Below are positions 26,204 to 34,212 of a stretch of 64,000 nucleotides of DNA, one piece after another. Position numbers and translations under genes: made by a program. The DNA lies in contig NZ_CP026952.1 in assembly GCF_003065605.1 (NCBI RefSeq), forward strand, positions 1,178,001 through 1,242,000. The letters are read 5' to 3'. The stretch is from Aeromicrobium chenweiae. Its GTDB lineage: Bacteria; Actinomycetota; Actinomycetes; Propionibacteriales; Nocardioidaceae. The stretch's first letter is position 1; every line of letters starts with the position of its first letter. The notes under the pieces were generated by a model, which was not told where the DNA came from, searched no databases, and worked only from the letters and a program-made list of their open reading frames with translations.

Positions 26204-29023
26204 GTGAGCACGACTGAAGAAACGACGACGTCCCACCGCTACACGAGTGAGCTGGCGGGGGACATCGAGCGCCGCTGGCAGGAACGGTGGGACGCCGAGG
26301 GCACGTTCGAGGCACCCAACCCCGTCGGCGACCTCGCCGGCGACGTCTCCGGCGAGAAGTACTTCATCATGGACATGTTCCCGTACCCCTCGGGTGCGGG
26401 CCTCCACGTCGGCCACCCGCTCGGCTACATCGCGACCGACGTCGTGGGCCGCTACCGCCGCATGCAGGGCGACAACGTCCTGCACGCGCTCGGCTACGAC
26501 GCCTTCGGCCTGCCCGCGGAGATCCACGCCGTGCAGACCGGTGAGCACCCGCGGACGAACACCGTCGCCAACATCGCCAACATGCGCCGCCAGCTGCGCC
26601 GTCTGGGCCTGGCGCACGACCCGCGCCGCAGCTTCGCCACGATCGACCCCGACTTCGTCAAGTGGACGCAGTGGATCTTCATCCGAATCTTCGAGTCCTG
26701 GTACGACGAGGAGCAGGGCCGCGCCCGGCCGATCAGCGAGCTCGTGGCCGAGTACGAGGCCGGCTCCCGCACCGCACCCGACGGCGCCCCGTGGTCCGAG
26801 CTGGCCCCGTTGGAGCGTCGCCTGCTGATCGACTCGGTCCGCCTGGCGTACGTCGACGAGTCCCCGGTCAACTGGTGCCCGGGCCTCGGCACGGTCCTGG
26901 CGAACGAGGAGGTCACCGCGGAGGGACGCAGCGAGCGCGGCAACTTCCCGGTCTTCACCCGCAACCTGCGCCAGTGGAAGATGCGCATCACCGCGTACTC
27001 CGACCGCCTCATCGACGACCTCGAGCGGGTCGACTGGCCCGAGTCGGTCAAGAACATGCAGCGCAACTGGATCGGCCGCTCCCACGGCGCCCGCGTCACG
27101 TTCCGCGTCGAGCAGGCCGGGACGTCGTTCGACGTCTTCACGACCCGTCCCGACACGCTGTTCGGCGCGACGTACGCCGTGCTGGCGCCCGAGCACGGCC
27201 TCGTGGACACCCTGACGACCTCCGCGTGGCCCGAGGGCACGCCGCAGCAGTGGACCAACGGCAAGGACACGCCGGCCGAGGCAGTGGCGGCGTACCGCGC
27301 GACCGCCGCGGCCAAGACCGACCTCGAGCGCCAGGAGAACAAGGAGAAGACCGGCGTCTTCACCGGCTCCTACGCGACCAACCCGGTCAACGGCGAGCAG
27401 ATCCCGGTCTTCATCGCCGACTACGTGCTGACCGGCTACGGCACCGGCGCGATCATGGCCGTCCCCGGTGGCGACCAGCGCGACTGGGAGTTCGCCGAGG
27501 CGTACGACCTGCCGATCATCCGCACGGTCGAGGCGCCCGAGGGCGTCGAGGGCGCCTACCCGGGCGAGGGTCCGGCGATCAACTCCGCGCACGGCGACCT
27601 GGACATCAACGGCCTGGGTATCGACGACGCGAAGGCCGCGGTCATCACCTGGCTGCAGCAGCACGGCGCCGGCGAGGGCACCACGACGTACCGGCTGCGG
27701 GACTGGCTGTTCAGCCGTCAGCGCTACTGGGGCGAGCCGTTCCCGATCGTGTACGACGAGCTGGACCAGCCGATCGCGATCCCCGAGTCGATGCTGCCGG
27801 TCGACCTGCCCGAGGTGCCGGACTACTCGCCCAAGACGTACGAGCCCGACGACGCGCTGAGCAACCCCGAGCCACCGCTCGCCCGCGCGGACGACTGGGT
27901 CAACGTGACGCTGGACCTCGGTGACGGCCCGCGCACGTACCGCCGCGAGACCAACACGATGCCCAACTGGGCCGGGTCGTCCTGGTACGAGCTGCGCTAC
28001 ACCGATCCGCACAACCCCGACCGCCTCGCCGATCCCGAGAACGAGCGCTACTGGCTCGGTCCGCGCAAGGACGGCGACGTCGGCGGCGTCGACCTGTACG
28101 TCGGCGGCGTCGAGCACGCGGTGCTGCACCTGCTCTACGCCCGGTTCTGGCACAAGGTGCTGTTCGACCTCGGCCACGTGTCGAGCGAGGAGCCGTTCCA
28201 CCGCCTGTTCAACCAGGGCTACATCCAGGCGTACGCGTACACGGACGAGCGGGGCACGTACGTGCCGGCCGACGAGGTCGAGGAGCGCGACGGCGGCTGG
28301 TTCCTCGGCGACAAGCCGGTCAACCGCGAGTACGGGAAGATGGGCAAGAGCCTCAAGAACATCGTCACGCCCGACGAGATGTACGACGCGTACGGCGCCG
28401 ACACGTTCCGCGTGTACGAGATGTCGATGGGCCCGCTGGACGTCTCCCGCCCCTGGGACACCCGTGCCGTGGTCGGCTCGCAGCGCTTCCTGCAGCGGGT
28501 CTGGCGCCTGCTGGTCGACGAGGAGACCGGCGAGCTGAAGGTCGACGACGCCGGGCTCGACCGCGACACGCTCCACGTCCTGCACACCACGATCGACGGT
28601 GTCCGTGCCGACATGGAGCACCTGCGCTTCAACACGGCCATCGCCAAGCTGATCGAGCTGACCAACCACCTGACCAAGGTCGGCGTCAGCAGCCGCGCTG
28701 CGGTCGAGCCGCTGGTCCTGATGCTGGCGCCGCTGGCCCCGCACCTCGGCGAGGAGCTGTGGTCGCGCCTCGGCCACGCCGACTCGCTGATCCGGGCGCC
28801 GTTCCCCGAGGCCGACCCCGCGCACCTCGCGGCGTCCTCGGTCACGTGCGTCATCCAGGTGCTGGGCAAGGTGCGCGGCAAGATCGAGGTCGATCCGGCG
28901 ATCGGCGACGACGAGCTCACGGCGCTCGCGCTGGCCGAGCCCAACGTGGTCCGGTCCATCGACGGACGGGACATCCGCAAGGTGATCGTGCGGGCGCCCA
29001 AGCTCGTCAGCATCGTTGTGTGA
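26204..29023 (+). CDS. leuS: Leucyl-tRNA synthetase
   Basis: A 939-residue class I synthetase that charges tRNA-Leu. The HIGH-type motif is HVGHPLGY, in [18 protein letters not shown]. The CP1 editing domain occupies roughly the second quarter ([12 protein letters not shown]). The KMSKS-type motif is KMGKSLKN near residue 710. A C-terminal anticodon-binding domain follows. GTG 26204 is chosen from the adjacent TAACAT box and absence of a Shine-Dalgarno. Long open frames on the opposite strand are GC-rich shadows. Confidence 0.97.
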   Translation: MSTTEETTTSHRYTSELAGDIERRWQERWDAEGTFEAPNPVGDLAGDVSGEKYFIMDMFPYPSGAGLHVGHPLGYIATDVVGRYRRMQGDNVLHALGYDAFGLPAEIHAVQTGEHPRTNTVANIANMRRQLRRLGLAHDPRRSFATIDPDFVKWTQWIFIRIFESWYDEEQGRARPISELVAEYEAGSRTAPDGAPWSELAPLERRLLIDSVRLAYVDESPVNWCPGLGTVLANEEVTAEGRSERGNFPVFTRNLRQWKMRITAYSDRLIDDLERVDWPESVKNMQRNWIGRSHGARVTFRVEQAGTSFDVFTTRPDTLFGATYAVLAPEHGLVDTLTTSAWPEGTPQQWTNGKDTPAEAVAAYRATAAAKTDLERQENKEKTGVFTGSYATNPVNGEQIPVFIADYVLTGYGTGAIMAVPGGDQRDWEFAEAYDLPIIRTVEAPEGVEGAYPGEGPAINSAHGDLDINGLGIDDAKAAVITWLQQHGAGEGTTTYRLRDWLFSRQRYWGEPFPIVYDELDQPIAIPESMLPVDLPEVPDYSPKTYEPDDALSNPEPPLARADDWVNVTLDLGDGPRTYRRETNTMPNWAGSSWYELRYTDPHNPDRLADPENERYWLGPRKDGDVGGVDLYVGGVEHAVLHLLYARFWHKVLFDLGHVSSEEPFHRLFNQGYIQAYAYTDERGTYVPADEVEERDGGWFLGDKPVNREYGKMGKSLKNIVTPDEMYDAYGADTFRVYEMSMGPLDVSRPWDTRAVVGSQRFLQRVWRLLVDEETGELKVDDAGLDRDTLHVLHTTIDGVRADMEHLRFNTAIAKLIELTNHLTKVGVSSRAAVEPLVLMLAPLAPHLGEELWSRLGHADSLIRAPFPEADPAHLAASSVTCVIQVLGKVRGKIEVDPAIGDDELTALALAEPNVVRSIDGRDIRKVIVRAPKLVSIVV

Positions 29024-29036
29024 TCGGCGACACGGA

Positions 29037-29042
29037 TAGGCT
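29037..29042 (+). promoter_or_regulatory. -10 box of a leaderless promoter (DegV-family gene)
   Basis: TAGGCT, 6 nt, ATG 29049. Confidence 0.55.
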
Positions 29043-29048
29043 TCGGCC

Positions 29049-29888
29049 ATGATCGCGATCGTCACGGACTCCACGTCCTCGCTGTCGCGGGAGGACGCGG
29101 AGCGCGAGCGGATCACGGTCGTCCCGCTGCAGGTCATCATCGGCGCCGACGTCTACACCGAGGGTGAGGACGTCACGTCGGAGATGATCGCGGACGCGCT
29201 GGGCTCGTTCGTGCCGGTCAGCACGTCCCGGCCCACGCCCGACCACTTCCTCGAGGTCTACGAGCGACTGGCGGCCGAGGGAGCCGAGGCGATCGTCTCG
29301 ATCCACCTGAGCGCCCAGATGTCGGGGACGCTGGACTCGGCGGTGCTCGCCGCCAAGCAGTCGTCGGTGCCGGTGACCTGCATCGACTCCACGCAGGTCG
29401 GCATCGCGACCGGCTTCGCTGCGGGGCGTGCCGCGCAGGCACGGGACGCGGGCGCGGACGCTGCCGGGGTCGCGGACGCCGCGCGCCGAGCGGGCGAGTC
29501 GTCGACCGCGCTGCTGTACGTCGACACGTTGGAGTACCTGCGTCGCGGCGGACGCGTCGGCGCCGCGGCCGCGCTGATCGGGTCGGCGCTCGCGGTCAAG
29601 CCGATCCTCACGATCGCGGACGGGCTGGTCGTGCCGCTCGAGCGCGTCCGGACGCAGACCAAGGCGCTCGCGCGGCTCGAGACGTTGGCCGTGGAGTCCG
29701 CGCAGGCGTGCGAGAACGGCTTCGACATCGGCGTCCAGCACCTGGCCGGTCTCCCGGCCGCCACCGCCGTCGCGGGCCGGCTGGCCGAGAAGCTCGGCCG
29801 TGAGTCGATCCCGGTCGACGAGGTGGGCGCGGCGATCGGTGCCCACGTGGGACCCGGCATGATCTCGGTGACCGTCACCCCCCGCTGA
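29049..29888 (+). CDS. DegV family fatty-acid-binding protein
   Basis: A 279-residue two-domain protein. IAIVTDSTSSLSREDAER and VSTSRPTPDHFLEVYERL are the two N-terminal DegV signatures; IHLSAQMSGTLDSA and YVDTLEYLRRGGRVGAAAAL complete it. The family binds a fatty acid between two domains; in Firmicutes it works with fatty-acid kinase FakA as FakB. No fakA is in the window, so that role is not established here. It precedes comEA, a common actinobacterial order. Confidence 0.93.
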   Translation: MIAIVTDSTSSLSREDAERERITVVPLQVIIGADVYTEGEDVTSEMIADALGSFVPVSTSRPTPDHFLEVYERLAAEGAEAIVSIHLSAQMSGTLDSAVLAAKQSSVPVTCIDSTQVGIATGFAAGRAAQARDAGADAAGVADAARRAGESSTALLYVDTLEYLRRGGRVGAAAALIGSALAVKPILTIADGLVVPLERVRTQTKALARLETLAVESAQACENGFDIGVQHLAGLPAATAVAGRLAEKLGRESIPVDEVGAAIGAHVGPGMISVTVTPR

Positions 29889-29988
29889 CCCCCTTCCTGC
29901 GTGCGGTGGGTTGTCCACGGTCGTGCGCACACCGCGCCGTCGTCCACAGGCCGCCGTCGGCACGGGTGACGAGCGCGCGGGTGGTGCC

Positions 29989-29994
29989 TACGGT
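29989..29994 (+). promoter_or_regulatory. -10 box of a leaderless promoter (comEA)
   Basis: TACGGT, 6 nt, GTG 30001. Confidence 0.5.
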
Positions 29995-30000
29995 CGTGGG

Positions 30001-30789
30001 GTGAAGCCGACGCATCGAGAGGAACCCGACGAGACCCGGGCCGAGATCGCGCGCCGCCGCCTCGCCCAGCTGGCCGCGTCCTTCGACGCCGAGCTGCCAC
30101 CGGCCGAGGACGAGCCGGTCCGGGTGCGGCCGCGCGTGGAGGTCCCGCACGTACGGGCGCTCGCCGCCGTGGCCGTCGCCGCCTCGGTGCTGCTGGTCTG
30201 GTGGCTGCTGTCGGGTCGTCCCGAGTCCAGCGGCCCGGTCGCACCGCTGGCGTTCGCGTCCTCGCCGTCGACGGGCGCCCCGAGCGGGCCGGGACCGACC
30301 GCGGCGGCCGACGCCCGCACGTCGGCCCCTCCGGGTCAGGCCGCCCAGGTCGTCGTCGACGTGGCCGGCAAGGTGCGCCGCCCGGGCATCGTGACCGTGC
30401 CGCGCGGGTCGCGGGTCTACCAGGCCATCGAGGCCGCGGGTGGGGTCAAGGGGCAGGTCGACACCACCTCGCTCAACCTGGCGCGCGAGCTCACGGACGG
30501 CGAGCAGATCCTCGTGGGTCTCGATCCCGTCGACGTGGGCGGAGCCCCGGCACCCGCGGCGGCCGCGCCGGGCACCGGGGCGTCGGCGCCGAGCGTCGCG
30601 AAGATCAACCTCAACACCGCGACCGCCGAGCAGCTCGACACCCTGCCGGGCGTCGGCCCGGTGACCGCCCAGGCCATTCTCGGCTGGCGTGAGGACAACG
30701 GGCGCTTCTCGTCGGTCGACGACCTGCTCGACGTCAAGGGCATCGGCGAGGCGACGCTGGCCGAGCTGCGGGACCTCGTCGTCGTGTGA
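30001..30789 (+). CDS. comEA: ComEA-like helix-hairpin-helix DNA-binding protein
   Basis: A 262-residue membrane-anchored protein. It has a charged N-terminus, one transmembrane helix (about 51-70), and a SLBB domain (VVVDVAGKVRRPGIVTVPRG). The C-terminal HhH pair is INLNTATAEQLDTLPGVGPV followed by GRFSSVDDLLDVKGIGEATL. In transformable bacteria ComEA binds double-stranded DNA at the cell surface and hands it to ComEC. GTG 30001 is supported by TACGGT 6 nt upstream. Its end overlaps comEC as GTGA. No pilus genes are nearby, so competence is not proven. Confidence 0.9.
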   Translation: MKPTHREEPDETRAEIARRRLAQLAASFDAELPPAEDEPVRVRPRVEVPHVRALAAVAVAASVLLVWWLLSGRPESSGPVAPLAFASSPSTGAPSGPGPTAAADARTSAPPGQAAQVVVDVAGKVRRPGIVTVPRGSRVYQAIEAAGGVKGQVDTTSLNLARELTDGEQILVGLDPVDVGGAPAPAAAAPGTGASAPSVAKINLNTATAEQLDTLPGVGPVTAQAILGWREDNGRFSSVDDLLDVKGIGEATLAELRDLVVV

Positions 30790-32999
30790 GCCACGACCTG
30801 CGGATGCTCCCCGCGGCCCTGGTGGCCTGGGGTGCCGCGGCCTGGCTGGTCACCGCCGGCTCACCCGCGGCGCTCACCGTCACTGTCGGCGGGGTGGCCG
30901 TCGCGTTCGCCGCGGTCCGGTTCGCGCCCCTGCGGGTGCTGGCGCTCACGAGCGTCTGCCTTGCCGCGGTCGCCGCGTCGTGCGCCTGGCGCCTCACGAC
31001 GGTCGAGCACTCACCGCTGACCCGGCTGGCCGACCAGCACCGCCTCGCCACGATGGACGTCGAGGTCGTCCGTGACGCCCGGCCGTTCAGCCATCGTGGG
31101 CAGGACGCCGCGGTCGTCGAGGTGCGGGTGCGCCGGGTCGTCGCGGCCGGACAGGACCTGCGGGTCCGCGACCGGGCCACGGCCTTCGTCGACGGCACGC
31201 CGGACGACCTCGTCGTGGGGCGACGGCTCGTCGTGGTCGGCCGGCTGGGTCCGTCGGACGCGTCGGAGGAGGCCGCGGTCATCGACGTCGTGCGCCGCGG
31301 CCCGACGGACCGGGCCGCGTGGTGGTGGGAGGCGTCCGAACGGGTCCGCGAGGGCGTCCGGCGCGCCGTCTCCCACCTGCCGGAGGAGCCACGCGCCCTC
31401 GTGCCGGCGCTGGTCGACGGGGACGACACCAGGGTCAGCGAGGAGGTCGAGGAGGACTTCCGCCGCAGCGGGCTGACCCACCTGATGGCGGTCTCGGGGA
31501 CCAACCTCACGATCGTCCTCGCCGTCGTCATGCTGCTGGCCCGCGCGTCCGGTCTCCGGCGACGAGGACTGTGGGTGGCCGGGGCCCTCTCGATCGTCGC
31601 GTTCGTGCTGCTGGCCCGACCCGACCCGAGCGTGGTGCGTGCCGCCGCGATGGGCGCGGTGGGGGTCGCCGCCCTCGGGTTCGGCGCCCGCGGCGGCGTG
31701 CGCGCGCTGTGCTGGGCCGTGGTGGGCCTGGTGTTCCTGGACCCGTGGCTCTCGCGGACGCCCGGGTTCGTCCTGTCGGCCGTGGCGACCGGCGGGATCC
31801 TGCTGCTGGCGCCGGTGCTCGCAGCACGGCTCGAGCGGTGGATGCCCAGGTGGTGCGCGCTCGCGATCGCCGTCCCGGTCGCGGCACAGCTCGCGTGCAC
31901 GCCGGCCATCGCGGCGCTGTCGGGCGAGGTGTCCCTGGTCGCGGTCTTCGCCAACCTGCTGGCCGGTCCGGCGGTGGCCCCGGCGACCGTGGCCGGGCTG
32001 GTCGGCGGGGTGCTGGCCGTGGCGTGGGTCCCGCTCGGGCAGGCCTGCGGGCTGGTCGCCGGGCTCTGCGCCGGCTGGATCCTCACGATCGGGCACCGCG
32101 CGGCCGACATGGAGGCGGCGTCGCTGGAGTGGCACGCCCCGTGGCAGGTGCTGCTCGCGGTGGTCCCGGTCGCCACCTGGCTGGTCGTGCGGCTGTCGGC
32201 CCGGCCCGCCGTGTTCGTCGGGGTGGCCCTGGGCCTCGTGGTCGGCATCTGGCGGCCGCCGGAGACCGGCTGGCCACCGGACGGCTGGGTCATGGTCACC
32301 TGCGACGTGGGCCAGGGGGACGCCTCGGTGCTGCCGGTCGCCGAGGGCGAGGCGGTCGTGATCGACACGGGGGAGGAGGACGCCCCGGTCGACCGGTGCC
32401 TCACCGCGCTCGGCATCCGCCGGATCCGGCTGCTGGTGCTGACCCACGGCGACGCGGACCACGTCGACGGCTGGCGGGGGGCGGTCGACGGGCGCCGCGT
32501 CGACCAGGTGGCGGTCGGCACGTCCGGCGGACCGCTGATCCCGGGCGCGCCCCGGCACGTCGCCGAGGTGGGGGAGACCTTCTCGTCGGGCGAGACCGCC
32601 GCGGAGGTGCTCTGGCCGCCGCCGGAGGCGGCACCGGGCAGTGACCGCAACGCCGTGAGCGTCGTCCTCCGCGCGACGGTCCGCGGGGTGCGCCTCCTGC
32701 TGACGGGCGACGTCGGGGCGGAGGCGCAGCAGCGGATCCTGCGGAGCGGTGCCGACGTCGGCGCGGACGTCCTGAAGGTGCCGCACCACGGCAGCGCCGA
32801 CCAGGACGGCCGGTTCCTCACCGCGGTGGGTGCGTCCGTGGCGACCATCGGCGTCGGCGCCGACAACGACTACGGCCACCCGTCCGCCGCGTTGCTGATG
32901 CGTCTGCGCGAGCGCGGTGTGCGGTGGTGGCGCACCGATCTCGACGGGGACGTCGCGGTCGTGGTGCGCGACGGGCGACTCTCCGTCGTGACACGGTGA
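30786..32999 (+). CDS. comEC: ComEC/Rec2 family DNA uptake channel
   Basis: A 737-residue polytopic protein. The N-terminal soluble region (DUF4131-like) is followed by the competence membrane domain, with HLMAVSGTNLTIVLAVVMLL, a family hallmark. A C-terminal metallo-beta-lactamase-like domain has VTCDVGQGDASVLPV, LTHGDADHVDG and VPHHGSADQDG. It carries single-stranded DNA across the membrane in competent bacteria. The overlap with comEA indicates translational coupling. Confidence 0.95.
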   Translation: MSHDLRMLPAALVAWGAAAWLVTAGSPAALTVTVGGVAVAFAAVRFAPLRVLALTSVCLAAVAASCAWRLTTVEHSPLTRLADQHRLATMDVEVVRDARPFSHRGQDAAVVEVRVRRVVAAGQDLRVRDRATAFVDGTPDDLVVGRRLVVVGRLGPSDASEEAAVIDVVRRGPTDRAAWWWEASERVREGVRRAVSHLPEEPRALVPALVDGDDTRVSEEVEEDFRRSGLTHLMAVSGTNLTIVLAVVMLLARASGLRRRGLWVAGALSIVAFVLLARPDPSVVRAAAMGAVGVAALGFGARGGVRALCWAVVGLVFLDPWLSRTPGFVLSAVATGGILLLAPVLAARLERWMPRWCALAIAVPVAAQLACTPAIAALSGEVSLVAVFANLLAGPAVAPATVAGLVGGVLAVAWVPLGQACGLVAGLCAGWILTIGHRAADMEAASLEWHAPWQVLLAVVPVATWLVVRLSARPAVFVGVALGLVVGIWRPPETGWPPDGWVMVTCDVGQGDASVLPVAEGEAVVIDTGEEDAPVDRCLTALGIRRIRLLVLTHGDADHVDGWRGAVDGRRVDQVAVGTSGGPLIPGAPRHVAEVGETFSSGETAAEVLWPPPEAAPGSDRNAVSVVLRATVRGVRLLLTGDVGAEAQQRILRSGADVGADVLKVPHHGSADQDGRFLTAVGASVATIGVGADNDYGHPSAALLMRLRERGVRWWRTDLDGDVAVVVRDGRLSVVTR

Positions 33000-33029
33000 C
33001 GGCCGACCAGGGCTGTCGGTGGCGGGCAC

Positions 33030-33035
33030 TACCGT
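33030..33035 (+). promoter_or_regulatory. -10 box of a leaderless promoter (sbcD)
   Basis: TACCGT, 7 nt, GTG 33043. Confidence 0.5.
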
Positions 33036-33042
33036 TCAAGAA

Positions 33043-34212
33043 GTGAAGATCCTCCACACGTCCGACTGGCACCTGGGCCGCACGCTGCACGGCACGGACA
33101 TGCACGAGCACCAGCGCGCCTTCGTCGACCACGTCGTCGAGCTCGTGCGCGAGCACGCCGTGAGCGCGGTGCTGATCAGCGGGGACGTCTACGACCGGGC
33201 CATCCCGGCGGTCGAGACCGTGCAGGTGCTCGAGGACGCGCTCGGCCGGTTGAGCGAGCTCACGACGGTGATCATCACGCCGGGCAACCACGACTCCGCG
33301 GTCCGGCTGGGCTTCGGGGCGGGCCTGATGCGCGACAGCGTCCGGATCCTGGCCTCCGTCGCCGACCTGCACCGTCCGGTCGTGCTCGACGACGGCGCGG
33401 TCGAGGTGGCGGTCTACGGGCTGCCCTACCTCGACCCGGAGACGAGCCGCGCGGTGCTCGTCGACGAGACGGGTGAGCGCCCCGCGCGCAGCCACGAGGG
33501 GGTCATCGGCGCGGCCATGCGGCGGGTCCGGGACGACCTGGCGTCCCGGCCGGGCGTCCGCTCGATCGTGATGGCGCACGCGTTCGTCGTGGGCGGCGAG
33601 CCCTCGGACAGCGAGCGCGATCTCTCCGTCGGCGGGGTCCAGTCGGTGCCGTCGGGGGTGTTCGGCGGCGTCGACTACGTCGCCCTCGGGCACCTGCACG
33701 GCCCGCAGGTCGTCCCGGTGCCCGGATCGGCGACCGTCGCGCGCTACTCGGGCTCCCCGTTGGCGTACTCGTTCTCGGAGCGCTCCCACCACAAGTCCAC
33801 CGTGCTGCTGGAGCTCGACGTCGACGGACCGCCCGCGGTCACGCTGGTCGACGCCCCGGTCCCGCGCCGCCTCACCGAGATCCGCGGCGAGCTCAGCCAC
33901 GTCCTGTCCGGCGAGACCGACGCCCACCTGGACGACTGGGTCAAGATCACGGTCACCGACCCGACCTACCCGGCCGACATGCACGCCCGGGTCCGCGCGC
34001 GCTTCGCGCACGTCCTGCACCTGACGCACGAGCCGGTCGTCGGTGAGCGGGTCGGCGCTGCACCCGTCGTGACCGAGGCGATGCAGCCGACCCGGGTGGC
34101 TGCGGACTTCGTCGAGTTCGTCACTGCAGCCCCCGCCTCCGAGGTCGAGCTGGACGTCATCCAGCAGGCCTACGACGCGGTGCAGGCCGCCACCGCCAGG
34201 GCGGACCGATGA
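33043..34212 (+). CDS. sbcD: Exonuclease SbcCD subunit D
   Basis: A 389-residue Mre11-type nuclease. VKILHTSDWHLGRTLHG opens the protein and holds the first metal ligands. SGDVYDRAIP, TPGNHDSAVRL, MAHAFVVGG and ALGHLHGPQ supply the remaining phosphoesterase motifs. With SbcC it cuts hairpins and processes double-strand ends. GTG 33043 gives the canonical N-terminus and lies 7 nt after TACCGT. The stop overlaps sbcC as ATGA. Confidence 0.96.
   Translation: MKILHTSDWHLGRTLHGTDMHEHQRAFVDHVVELVREHAVSAVLISGDVYDRAIPAVETVQVLEDALGRLSELTTVIITPGNHDSAVRLGFGAGLMRDSVRILASVADLHRPVVLDDGAVEVAVYGLPYLDPETSRAVLVDETGERPARSHEGVIGAAMRRVRDDLASRPGVRSIVMAHAFVVGGEPSDSERDLSVGGVQSVPSGVFGGVDYVALGHLHGPQVVPVPGSATVARYSGSPLAYSFSERSHHKSTVLLELDVDGPPAVTLVDAPVPRRLTEIRGELSHVLSGETDAHLDDWVKITVTDPTYPADMHARVRARFAHVLHLTHEPVVGERVGAAPVVTEAMQPTRVAADFVEFVTAAPASEVELDVIQQAYDAVQAATARADR

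Noticed and set aside
26201-29140. 979-codon minus-strand frame over leuS
   Set aside because: It mirrors leuS codons and has no family motif; leuS is unambiguous.
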